A stretch of DNA of 64,000 nt from NCBI GenBank assembly GCA_963920575.1, contig OY986965.1, forward strand, positions 21,526,047 to 21,590,046, in the 5' to 3' direction. Both the position numbers and the translations under genes were made by a program. This stretch comes from Narthecium ossifragum (taxonomy: Eukaryota > Streptophyta > Magnoliopsida > Dioscoreales > Nartheciaceae). Positions 12,092 through 21,698 of the stretch are shown here, one piece after another. A model generated the notes under the pieces. The model was not told the origin of the DNA and made no database searches. It was given only the letters and a program-made list of their open reading frames with translations. Numbering within the stretch: position 1 is the first letter of the stretch; every line of letters starts with the position of its first letter.

Positions 12092-13535
12092 ATGTTGCCA
12101 AGTCAGTCAATGATTGTACTTGTGTACAATGAGGCATATTTGAATACTAACCAACTTATCGTGTCTTTGCCTAGTTCTGTTGTTGATCTCTTGCAGGAGT
12201 TTGATGATGTCTTTCCAAAGGAGGTTCCACAAGGTTTGCCACCTATTCGGGGAATTGAGCATCAAATTGATTTCATACCTGGTGCCACCATCCCGAACCA
12301 ACCATGTTATAGAAGCAACCCCGAGGAGACAAAGGAGCTACAAAGGCAAGTTCAAGAGTTGATGGAAAGGGGATACGTGAGGGAAAGCATGAGTCCATGT
12401 GTTGTTCCGATGATTTTGGTTCATAAGAAGGATGGGATTTGGAGGATATGCATTGATTATCAAGCCATCAATAATATCACGATAAAGTATCGTCATCCTA
12501 TTCCTCACTTAGATGATATGTTAGATGAGTTGCATGGTGCTCGTGTGTTTTCTAAAATTGATTTGTGGAGTGGGTATCATCAGATCAGAATGAAAGAAGG
12601 TGATGAATGGAAAACTGCTTTTAAAACAAAACATGGCTTATATGAGTGGCTAGTTATGTCTTTTGGGTTAACTAGCGCACCAAGTACTTTTATGCGGTTA
12701 ATGAATCATGTTTTGTGAACATTCATTGGCAGGTTTGTTGTTGTCTATATTGATGATATCCTTATTTATAGCAATAGCTTGGAAGATCATGTTGAGCATT
12801 TAAAATCTGTTCTGGATGTACTTTGAAAAGAGAAGTTGTTTGCTAACTTGAGGAAATGCACTTTTTGCACCGATAAGCTTATGTTCCTTAGTTTTGTTGT
12901 GAGTGCACAAGGTATACAGGTTGATGAAGAAAAGATTCATGCAATCAAATAGTGGTTGAGTCCTACTAGTGTTGGTAATGTTCGAAGTTTTCATGGTCTT
13001 GTTAGTTTTTACAGGAGATTCGTGAAAGATTTTAGTAGCATTTCCGCTCCACTTACTGAATTCATCAAGAAAAACGTTGGATTCAAATGGGGCGAAGAGC
13101 AAGAAAACGCGTTTCAGTTGCTCCAGGAAAATTTGACACATGCTCCCGTACTTGCTTTACCTGATTTTACTAAAACATTTGAGATTGAATGTGATGCTTC
13201 AGGTTCTGGAATTGGAGTTGTTCTTATGCAAGGTGGAAGGCCAATCGTGTATTTTAGTGAGAAGCTAAGTGGGGCCGTTTTAAACCATCCTACTTATGAC
13301 AAGGAATTGTATGCATTGGTTCGAGCATTGGAGACATGCCAGCACTACTTATGGTCTAACGAATTCGTGAAACACACTGATCATGAGTCATTAAAGCATT
13401 TGAAGGGCCAACACAAGCTGAATAAAAGGCATGCGTGATGGGTGGAATTCATTGAGACGTTTCCTTATGTGATACGATACAAATAAGGGAAGGAAAACGT
13501 TGTGGCGGATGCACTATCCCGCAGGTACGTTTTAC
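12092..13535 (+). pseudogene. gypsy reverse transcriptase and RNase H with stops
   Basis: RT motifs occur in order: FDDVFPKEVPQGLPP (about 12200), WRICIDYQAINNITIK, KIDLWSGYHQIRM, GLTSAPSTFMRLMN, and the catalytic [11 protein letters not shown] (about 12739-12771). The motifs [15 protein letters not shown] and [14 protein letters not shown] (RNase H-like) follow, then [13 protein letters not shown]. In-frame stops occur at 12716-12718, near 12823, near 12950, at 13436-13438 and near 13484. All catalytic motifs remain readable, but no continuous protein can be made. Confidence 0.85.
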
Positions 13536-14393
13536 TTTCCACTCTTGATGCAAAGGTACTTGGGTTTTGAACACATCAAAGAATTATATGTTTATGATCA
13601 TGATTTTAGTGATGTGTATCAATTTTGTGAGAAATTTGCGTTTGGGAAGTATTTTAGGCATGCTGATTATCTATTTAAAGAAAATAAATTGTGTGTGCCT
13701 AATTTTTCCCTGCGTGACTTGTTAGTTAGGGAATCCCATAGTGGAGGGTTAATGGGGCACTTTGGTGTAGCTAAAACACTTGGCATCTTACGTGAGCACT
13801 TTTATTGGTCACACATGAAACGTGATGTTGAGAGAATTTGTGATAGATGCTTCACTTGTAAGCAGGCCATATCAAGAGTGCAGCCCCACGGTTTGTACAC
13901 TCCTTTGCCAATACCTAGTGAGCTTTGGATTGACATTTCGATGGACTTTATCTTAGGTTTACCCAGGTCAAAATGGGGTAGGGATTCAATATTTGTGGTC
14001 GTGGATAGGTTTTCTAAGATGACACATTTTATCCCATGTCACAAAACTGATGATGCTTCAAATATAGTTGAATTATTCTTTCGTGAGATTGTGAGATTGC
14101 ATGGTATGCCGAGAACAATGATTTCAGATCGGGATACTAAGTTCTTGAGTTACTTTTGGAAGACCTTGCTGGGAAAGTTAGGGACTAAGTTGTTGTTTTC
14201 TACTACATGCCACCCCCAAACTGATGGTCAAACTAAATTTGCCAATAGAATTTTATTTACATTATTATGGGCTATAATTCAGAAGAACGTTAAAAATTGG
14301 GAGAATTGCTTACCACACGTTGAGTTTGCATATAATCGTGTTGTTCATTCTGCAACTCAGTTTTCACCCTTTGAAATTGTGTATGATTTCAAG

Positions 14394-15609
14394 TAGGGGT
14401 GGCAATCCGGGTCATGACCCGTGAACCCGACTTGACCCGAGTTAAATGGGTTTGGGTTTGGCATAATCGGGTTCGGGTCATAAACGGGTCAACCCGTGAA
14501 TAAACGGGTCGGGTCGGGTTGACCCGCGGGTTAGGCGGGTCAACCCGTTTACCCGTTTAAAAATAAACAAAACCTGAAAACCAAACCCTCTCAGCTTTCT
14601 TCTTCCTCTCCACCTCTCCCAACACTCTCTTCCTCTCCTCCTCCTTCTCCCCGACCATCCTAACGCACCGGCCACCGCCCCTCTCCCAACCCTCTCTTCC
14701 TCTCCCCGGCCGCCCCTCTCTTCCTCTCCTCCCTCTCTTCTTCCCCGACCATCCTAACCCACCTCCTACTTCCTCCATCTTCTCCTCTTCAACAAGCAGT
14801 GGTGCGGCACCCTCCCCCCTGGTCCTCCATGGCGGCGCCCCCCCTGGTCCTCCACGGCGGCGCGACCCCCTTGTCCTCCACGACTCAGATCACGAAGCCA
14901 CGGACCACGGCCGCCACCAATCACGAAGCCCCACTGCCGTCCACGACTCAGATCCGGCCGTCCACGACTCAGATCCGGTCGTCCACGACTCAGATCCGGT
15001 CGTCTACGACTCAGATCCGGCCAGATCCTACCGTCCATGACTCAGATTTGTCCAGATCCACCATCCACCACTCAGATCCGGCCAGATCTGCCATCCACGA
15101 CTCAGATCCGGCCGTTCACGACTCAGATCCGCCCCGATCTGGCCATCCACCACTCAGATCTGGCCAGATCCGGCCATCCACCACTCAGATCCAGCCAGAT
15201 CCGGCCATCCACGACTTAGATCCGGCCGTCCACGACTTAGTCGGCCATTCACGACTCAGATCCACCCATTCGCAACTCAGATCCGGCAAGATCCGGCCAG
15301 ATCCGGCAAGATTCGGCAAGATCCGGCAAGATCCGGCTGTTTCCCGGCCAGATCCGGCTGCCGGCGCTGCCTCTCCCTCCTGGGTCGTGGCGGGTTGCCG
15401 TGGCGGGTCAACCCGAACCCAATCCGACCCGTTTCATAAACGGGTTAGACGGGTCGGGTCGGGTTGACCCGTTTATAAATGGGTCGGGTTTGGGTTTTAT
15501 AAACCTGACCCGTTTATTAAATGGGTCGGGTTCGGGTTTGGTATTTAATAAACGGGTCAGTGTATAACCCAACCCAAACCCGACCCGCGAACCCGAATTG
15601 CTACCCCTA
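14394..15609. mobile_element. Non-autonomous hAT-like DNA transposon (1216 bp, TSD ATTTCAAG)
   Basis: The ends are inverted: TAGGGGTGGCAATCCGGGT at the left, and the reverse complement TAGGGGTAGCAATTCGGGT at the right. It is flanked by the perfect 8-bp repeat ATTTCAAG at 14386-14393 and 15610-15617, and 8 bp is the hAT target size. Sub-terminal zones on both sides are dense in ACCCGACCCGTTT-like motifs. No transposase is encoded, so it depends on one in trans. It sits inside the gypsy integrase and is younger than it. Confidence 0.85.
14938..15345 (+). repeat. CACGACTCAGATCCGGCCGT minisatellite inside the hAT-like element
   Basis: Units of roughly 20-30 bp with the core CGACTCAGATCCGG recur more than twelve times, sometimes with a CCAGATC extension, then shorten to AAGATCCGGC units near 15290-15350. 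The 222-aa plus-strand frame and its minus-strand partner (TTQIRPS, RRPDLSRG) are translations of the repeat and are not proposed as proteins. Confidence 0.85.
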
Positions 15610-16017
15610 ATTTCAAGCCATTAACTCCTTTGGATTTAACTCCCTTGCCTATTTCTGAGCGTGTTAACTTAGATGGAATAAACAAAGCTGAATTTGTGAA
15701 GCATATCCATGAGAAAGCACGGCTCAACATTGAATGAAGGACGGAGCAATATGCGAAGAAAGCCAACAAAGGGAGAAAGAAGTTGGTTTTTTAACCCAGG
15801 GATTGAGTTTGGTTGCACTTGAGAAAGGAAAGGTTTCCCAAACAAAGGCGCTTCAAACTCCTTCCATGAGGGGACTGTTCATTTCAAGTTCTTGAGCGCA
15901 TCAATGACAATGCATACAAGCTGGATTTACCCGGTGAGTATAATGTAAGCTCTACTTTTAATGTTTTTGATCTATCCCCTTTTGATGCAGGCGATGATTT
16001 GAGGACAAATCCTTTTT

Positions 16018-16029
16018 AAGAGGGGGGAA
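16018..16029 (+). promoter_or_regulatory. Polypurine tract of the gypsy element
   Basis: AAGAGGGGGGAA directly precedes the 3' LTR start at 16030. Its position and composition fit the primer for plus-strand DNA synthesis. Confidence 0.75.
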
Positions 16030-16725
16030 TGGTAGGACCATGGTTAGGACTGATGAAGAGAGTCAAGACCCATTTCATATGGCAATAGGACCAGTCACAA
16101 GAGCTCAGGCTAAGAGGTTCAAAGCGGCACTTAGTGGATTAATTCAAGAAATTCAGAACAGAGAAGAATGCAAGCTCACAATTAATGAAGGGCCAAGGTT
16201 TATCCACGTCATTAAGGTAATCACCAGCTAGGCATGCAAGAGTTGGCGTGGCATTTATGTTCTCATGTAAGAGTCGGGTGTGGCATTGATCATTCTCTTT
16301 GTTCAAGGCCTTTGGAATTCAGTTTATTAAGTGTTGAACAATGGTCAAGCTTTGGAAATCTGAGTAGTTAGTGTCTCTTGGAATTGGGGGAAGTTAATTT
16401 CTGGTTTAATGTATTGGTCTGGCCTATATATTGACATTATCTATGTATAGATGCAGATTTTTGGTTGATAAAAAGAAGTGAGAGAATTCTCTTTGGTTCT
16501 TCGTAGAACTATTGAACTTATCAGAATTTATCCTGTGACGTTCATCTAGACTTATCAAACGGATTCACATCCCTGTTTGTGGCGTCCTCAATCTCTATAT
16601 CAAGGTTCATGCTTATTCATAAGTAGCAGGTCGATTTTTATCTTCCATCCCAAACCTGACTGTAGAACGATCAAAGAAGCTGAATTTGCTTCAGGTTTCA
16701 TCAGCACTTGGTGAGGTTCGTATCA
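16030..16725 (+). repeat. 3' LTR of the gypsy element
   Basis: This 696-bp LTR starts TGGTAGGACC and ends GTTCGTATCA, followed by TSD CTTAG. The first 200 bases encode the C-terminal tail of the polyprotein (VTRAQAKRFKAALSGLIQE). It differs from the 5' LTR by scattered substitutions and one 18-bp insertion, so the element is not recent. Confidence 0.85.
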
Positions 16726-16730
16726 CTTAG

Positions 16731-17087
16731 CATGTACTCTACAATCTACGATCAAATATATAAAAGGCATCAAGAGTTTTAAAGAGGGTGTGGCGTGGGC
16801 GATCCGATCAGGTTACATTGGTTTTTAACCAATGTAAACGGGTCGACACGTTTAAGGAAGGCATGTTAGGGTTTCGTCAATAAGGTTTTGGCGGAAGATC
16901 TCTAAGCGAGAGATCATGGTTATCTTGAAGATAGTGGGATTCCCGTGAGCGATCGAGAGATGCTGAGATCTCCAGCGAGACTGACCATTTAACCATGCAA
17001 TCGAGGATTGCATTGGCATACCCATAGGAAGTCGCAGATGAACTCTGCGCAACCGCATGGTTGTGGGTGGTGCAAGAAGAAGAATAA
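16731..17087. other. Short spacer between the gypsy and copia elements
   Basis: No coding frame is recognised. It contains a small perfect inverted repeat TTACATTGG/CCAATGTAA near 16812-16839. It could be the tail of an older repeat. Confidence 0.35.
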
Positions 17088-17554
17088 TGGGAAACTATCA
17101 TGCATCAATGTGAGCTGGCATCTACCATTTCCCTCTTTATGTGAGTTGAAAGATCAACCAACCACCTATGGAGAAAAAAAAAAAAACAACAAACAACAAC
17201 CCAAACACAATAATTTATGTGAAAAAACCCCTCAAAAGATGAGGGTAAAAACCCATGGGACCATGCCTTTGGGTCACATACATCACATAGAGTGGGTTTC
17301 AATAAAATGAGCAAATAATAATCTCTCCGGGGTGATGAGTTGCAAAAGAACTTCTCTTCTTCTCACTTGAGATGGCTTGAAGAAGATCTCTCCTCCAATC
17401 TTTGGGTTAGGGCACAAAGCTTTGGCATATTTTCTCTCTTTCTCACTTCTTTTTGTTAACACTCACCCAAACCCTCTATATGGCTGCCACTCTCTTTTCT
17501 TCCCTTTTTTTTCTTGAAGTGGGTCCCACCACACATAAGGAGGGACACCCAACA
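17088..17554 (-). repeat. 3' LTR of copia B
   Basis: On the minus strand the LTR begins TGTTGGGTGTCCCTCC (plus-strand end 17554) and ends near TTTCCCA at 17088. It is similar to 24629-25214 but about 120 bp shorter, lacking a segment present at about 24798-24920. Confidence 0.82.
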
Positions 17555-17569
17555 ATTCTCCCCCTCACG
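17555..17569 (-). promoter_or_regulatory. Polypurine tract of copia B
   Basis: The minus strand reads CGTGAGGGGGAGAAT immediately before the LTR start TGTTGGG, the expected position for plus-strand priming. Confidence 0.7.
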
Positions 17570-19190
17570 AGTTATGTGAGGTACAATCAAACCGGCCTTG
17601 AGCTTATAAGCTTCATGCTTCTCTTTCAGCAAAGCTTTAGTCATCATATCCAAGCCATTCTCATTGGTTTGGATCTTCCCAAGATGTAATAGTCTCTCCT
17701 CTAACATCTCCCGAATCCAATGATAGCGGACATCAATATGCTTTGATCTTGAATGAAAACTTGGATTCTTGCTGAGATGAATAGAATTTTGATTATCACA
17801 AAATAGAACATATTTCTGTTGCCTCAAACCCAATTCTTGAAGAAATCTCTTCATCCATAGCATTTCCTTGCAAGCTTCTGTCACTGCAATGTACTTGGCC
17901 TCTATCGTGGATAAAACGACACATTTCTGTAACTTGGACTGCCACAACACTGCTCCCCCTGCAAAAGTCATCAAGTACCCTGATATGGACTTCCTACCTC
18001 CAACATCACCTGCCATGTCTGCATATGTAAAGCCTTCGAATACAGGATCACCACTACCAAAACATAAGCAAGCTCTGGATGTGCCTCTGAGGTATCTAAG
18101 TGTCCGTTTAATTGCAACCCAATGTTCTTTGCTGGGATTAGTAAAAAGTCTACTCACAACACCAACAACATAAGTTAAATCTGGCCTTGTACACACCATG
18201 GCATACATAAGTCTATCAACCGCTGAAGCATAAGACACTTTTTGCACTTCTTCTTTCTCTTTTTCACTTGTGGGACTTTGCTTCTTGCTGAGTTTAAAAT
18301 GACTAGCAAGTGGAGAAGATACCGGCTTGGCTTTTGCCATATCAAACTTTTCATGTACCTTCTCAATATATCTTTCTTGTGATAGCCAAAGCTTCTTCTT
18401 CTTTCTATCATTAGAGATCCTCATATCAAGCATTTGTTGCGCCGAGCCCAAATCTTTCATTGAGAAGGATTTCTTTAACTTTTTCTTCAACCTATCAATT
18501 TTGTTAGTATCACAACTAATAACTAACATATCATCAACATATAGTAATAGAATGAGAAAATCACCATCATCGAACCTTCAGATATAGACACAATGATTCG
18601 ATGTTGTCTTCTTATAGCCATGATGCACCATAAAAGAGTGAAATTTCTTGTACCATTGATGTGGTGTTTGTTTAAGCCCATAGAAGCTCTTCTTTAACTT
18701 GCAAACAATATGCTCTTCATCTCTAGCTTCGAATCCTTTGGGTTGCTCGATGTAAATTTCTTCCTCTAGGTCTCCATGCAAGAAGGTTGTCTTTACATCA
18801 AGTTGTTCAATCTCTAAATCCATGCTAGTGGCCAAACCCAAGACAACTCAAAGAGAAGACATTTTTACCACAGAAGCGAAGATCTCATCAAAATCAATGC
18901 ACTTTTTCTGACCAAATCCTTTAACAACTAGTCTTGCTTTGTACTTTGGCTCTGAGCTCTTCTCATTTTTCTTCAACTTGTACACCCATTTGTTCTTTAG
19001 TGCTCTCTTGCCCTAATTTCACCAAATCAAAAGTATAATTTTCATGCAATGATTTCATTTCTTCTTGCATAGCTTGAAACCATTTATGCTTATCATTATG
19101 ATCTTGCACCTCTTCAAAGCATCTGAGCTCCCTCTCATCTATAACAAGAACATATTCAGATATAGGATATCTAGATGATGTATGACGCAC
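17570..19190 (-). pseudogene. copia B reverse transcriptase and RNase H
   Basis: The RT starts in the frame 19190-18963 (HKWFQAMQEEMKSLHENYTF). It continues at 18841-18578 with QLDVKTTFLHGDLEEEIYIE, KKSFYGLKQTPHQWYKKF and HCVYI. A single TGA at 18575-18577 follows, then the same frame gives LLLYVDDMLVI (the catalytic YVDD) and runs through RNase H to the 3' end: MKDLGSAQQMLDMRI, RPDLTYVVGVVSRL, STIEAKYIAVTEACKE, SKHIDVRYHWIREML. A further break lies near 18842-18962. The strong DVRYHWIRE region suggests the Tork/Tnt1 side of copia. Confidence 0.85.
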
Positions 19191-20948
19191 TCTAGTAGAC
19201 CTTCTAATCTGTGGTTATGAAGACTCATGCTCAATAGGCTCCTCCTCTTGTTCAGTTGCCACATCATGCCCATAATCACCTATAGGAGACTCATCTGCAC
19301 TTCTGTCATCATGATCATCATGTATTTCTCCCCCGTCTTCATGACGCTCTCTAGGTTTACTAATCAAGTCCAACTTGTCCGATGGATCACTAGACTTTGG
19401 TACTTCTGACTTTCCCAAATCTGTGATATTTTGATCTTCAAAAAAGATAACATCTCTACTTCTAATCACCTTCTTAGTAACAGGATCCGATAATTGGTAT
19501 CTAAACTCTTCATGGCCATAACCCAAAAAGATGTATTTTTTGGACTTTCTATCAAGCTTGGACCTCTCATCTATTGGAATGTGAACAAATGCCCTACATC
19601 TAAAAACCTTCAAGTTGTTATAAAGTGTTAACACAATCAAACAACAGCTGAATTGGATGACCATGTGCATCCTAACCACCAACATAGAGTTATTATGGGT
19701 AGAAAAGTTTTTCACCCATGTGTTGATTACTTTTGTCCACATGTAAAGGCTTTTGCCTATAAATAGGCATTTGATAATGGAAAGATAGGTAGCTGAAGTT
19801 ACTCCTCCAAAGCTCTTGTTCTTTTATTGTCTTCTCTCTTCCTTAAATTGGTGTGCGTGAGTGTGTGTTTCTTAACACATATATACAACACAAGTGATCA
19901 TATGATACATCATTTCCCTTCCAAACTCTTTCAGGTACATCACCATTCAATGAAACTAAAGGAGAAATATTGATTTAATCAACTACTGTCCTCATCGCCT
20001 CACCCTAAAAGGATTTAGGTAACTTTGCACGAGAAAGCATACACCTGATTCTTTCAACAATAGTTTTATTCATTCTTTCTGTAACTCCATTTTCTTGAGG
20101 TGTATTGGGAACGGTCTTCTGAAACATGATGCCATAGTTTCTGCAATAGTGCTCCAATGGTCCCATGTACTCACCACAATTATTAGCTCTAACACACTTT
20201 AATTACTTGCTTGTCTCTCTTTCAACCATAACATGAAAGCGCTTGAAAACATCTAAGACTTCATCTTTAGATTTCAAAGCAAAGGCCCATACTCTTCTAG
20301 AGTGATCATCAATAAAAGTCATAAAATAAAGTGCACCACCAAGAGTTCTACAATCCATCATGCAAACATCACTATGAACCAAGTTTAAATATGCAATTTT
20401 GTACTTGTAGAAGCTCTACGAAATGCAACTCTATGTTGTTTTCCGGCCAAACAATCAACACATGGTTTCAATGATATACCTTTGACACTTTGAAGTACTT
20501 GCTTCTTTGCCAAAATTTGAAGCCCTTTCTCACTCATGTGTTCAATCCTCTTATGCCAAAGCTCTGTGTATGAACCATTGTCAACAACATTCAACTCACC
20601 TCTTTTCAACTTTGCTACCATAATGTATAGAGGGCTACTTTTCTTTCCTTTTTCTATCAACAAAGAACTTTTGGTGGCCTTCCATTTTCCTCTGCCAAAA
20701 TGATTGCTATATCCCTCATCATCAAGCTTGTCAGTGGAGATCAAATTGAGACGAATATCCAGAACATGTTTTACATCTTTGAGTAACAATCTACAACTGG
20801 TGTTAATCTCTAAACAAATGTCTCTCATGTCAATGATTTTAGAAACACCATCATTCCCCATCCTAACATGACCAAAATCACCACTAGTATAGGATGTGAA
20901 AAAATCACTATGAGAGGTAACATGGAAAGAAGCACCTGAATCAATCAC
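19191..20948 (-). pseudogene. copia B protease, pre-integrase and integrase
   Basis: The frame 20948-20385 opens with the aspartic protease motif IDSGASFHVTSH and holds the GAG-pre-integrase ELWHKRIEHMSEKGLQILAK. A zinc-binding C..C follows (LKPCVDCLAGK). The integrase core is readable but broken by stops between 20384 and 19896. After the nested 275-bp LTR the frame resumes: HLKVFRCRAFVHIPIDERS then KKYIFLGYG. Excision of the insert joins SYDH to LKVF in frame, which confirms the insertion. Confidence 0.85.
19616..19890 (+). mobile_element. 275-bp solo LTR nested in copia B (TSD CAAGT)
   Basis: The sequence TGTTATAAAGTG...TACAACA is flanked by CAAGT at 19611-19615 and 19891-19895. It holds TATAAATA at 19758-19765, so its sense strand is plus, opposite to the host element. 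Size and TGTT/AACA ends fit a copia LTR. There is no internal region, so it is a solo LTR. Confidence 0.85.
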
Positions 20949-21698
20949 TCAACTACTCTCTTGGAATGCAAGGTGGACACAACCATCACTAACAATGATC
21001 ACATCTCTATCTGTCACAGCTACGGCGGTCTCTTTCTCTTCTTTCTTTCCTTCACCTCCATCTTTGACTTGCTCTCTTTCCAAAAATTCTGCACTCTCTT
21101 TTCATGTGCCCTAGCTTGCCACAATGATAGGATTTGATGCCTTTCCTTGATTTGGATCTGGTCTTGGACTTCTCTCTATATTTAGGATTTCTGCTTTTGC
21201 TTCTACCTCTTTTCTCTGTAACAAGAGCCTCTGACTCCGTAGATATGCCTTGCTCACTTCTTCTAACTTCTTCATTTAGCATGCTATCTTTCACCATATC
21301 TAAGGTAACCTTGCCATTAGGAGCCGGATTACTCAAAGACACCACAAGTGTCTCTCAACTATCGGGCAAAGAACTAAGAAGTGGTGCTTGCAACTCCTCA
21401 TCTACGGTGAGCTTCATGGTGGTCAATTGGTTGATCAAACCATGAAAATCACTCAAATGTTAACTAACACTTCGGCCATCTTTGAATTTCAAGTTCACAA
21501 GCCTTCTTATCAAAGAGGCTTTGTTTTGTGCGGTCTTGCGCTCATACCTAGCTTCTAGCTTCTTCCATAATGAGAGACCATTAGTTTCTTGAGCCACATG
21601 ATGAAACACACTTTGATCAACCCATTGATGGATTTGTGCAATGGTCTTTCTATTCATTAGCTCCCAATCTTTGTCGGACTTCTCCTTTGGCCTAGCCT

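Larger units (their letters stand above)
13500..16231 (+). pseudogene. gypsy integrase, split by a hAT-like insertion, running into the 3' LTR
   Basis: The first part (to 14385) has the HHCC zinc region ([19 protein letters not shown] ... CDRCFTCK) and the catalytic core: D of [10 protein letters not shown] of ISDRDTKF, and E of the FEIVYDF region following the HPQTDGQTK motif. The frame is interrupted at 14386-14393, the duplicated target of the hAT-like element, and resumes after 15617 ([17 protein letters not shown]). It continues through WLHLRKERFP and a terminal NDNAYKLDLPGEYN segment, then crosses the PPT into the LTR, ending at 16231. Several stops and a frameshift lie in 15735-16018. 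Confidence 0.83.
9025..16725 (+). mobile_element. Ty3/gypsy retrotransposon (CRM-like chromovirus features), TSD CTTAG
   Basis: Two LTRs (9025-9702 and 16030-16725) are flanked by CTTAG at 9020-9024 and 16726-16730. Between them lie, in order, gag, protease, RT, RNase H and integrase, which is the Ty3/gypsy order. A purine-rich tract AAGAGGGGGGAA sits immediately before the 3' LTR. The C-terminal reading frame continues into the 3' LTR and ends with a GPVTRAQAKRFKAAL motif, a layout known in the CRM chromovirus clade. Many in-frame stops make it non-autonomous. A 1.2-kb hAT-like element is inserted in the integrase frame. Net length without it is about 6.5 kb. Confidence 0.88.

Noticed and set aside
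11637..12137. 166-aa minus-strand frame with SFHHSLSNSHSF repeats
   Set aside because: Antisense shadow of the Glu/Lys-rich minisatellite in the gypsy pol.
14766..15467. 222-aa plus-strand and 90-aa minus-strand frames rich in TTQIRPS and RRPDLSRG
   Set aside because: Pure minisatellite translation inside the hAT-like element, with no domain and no homology.
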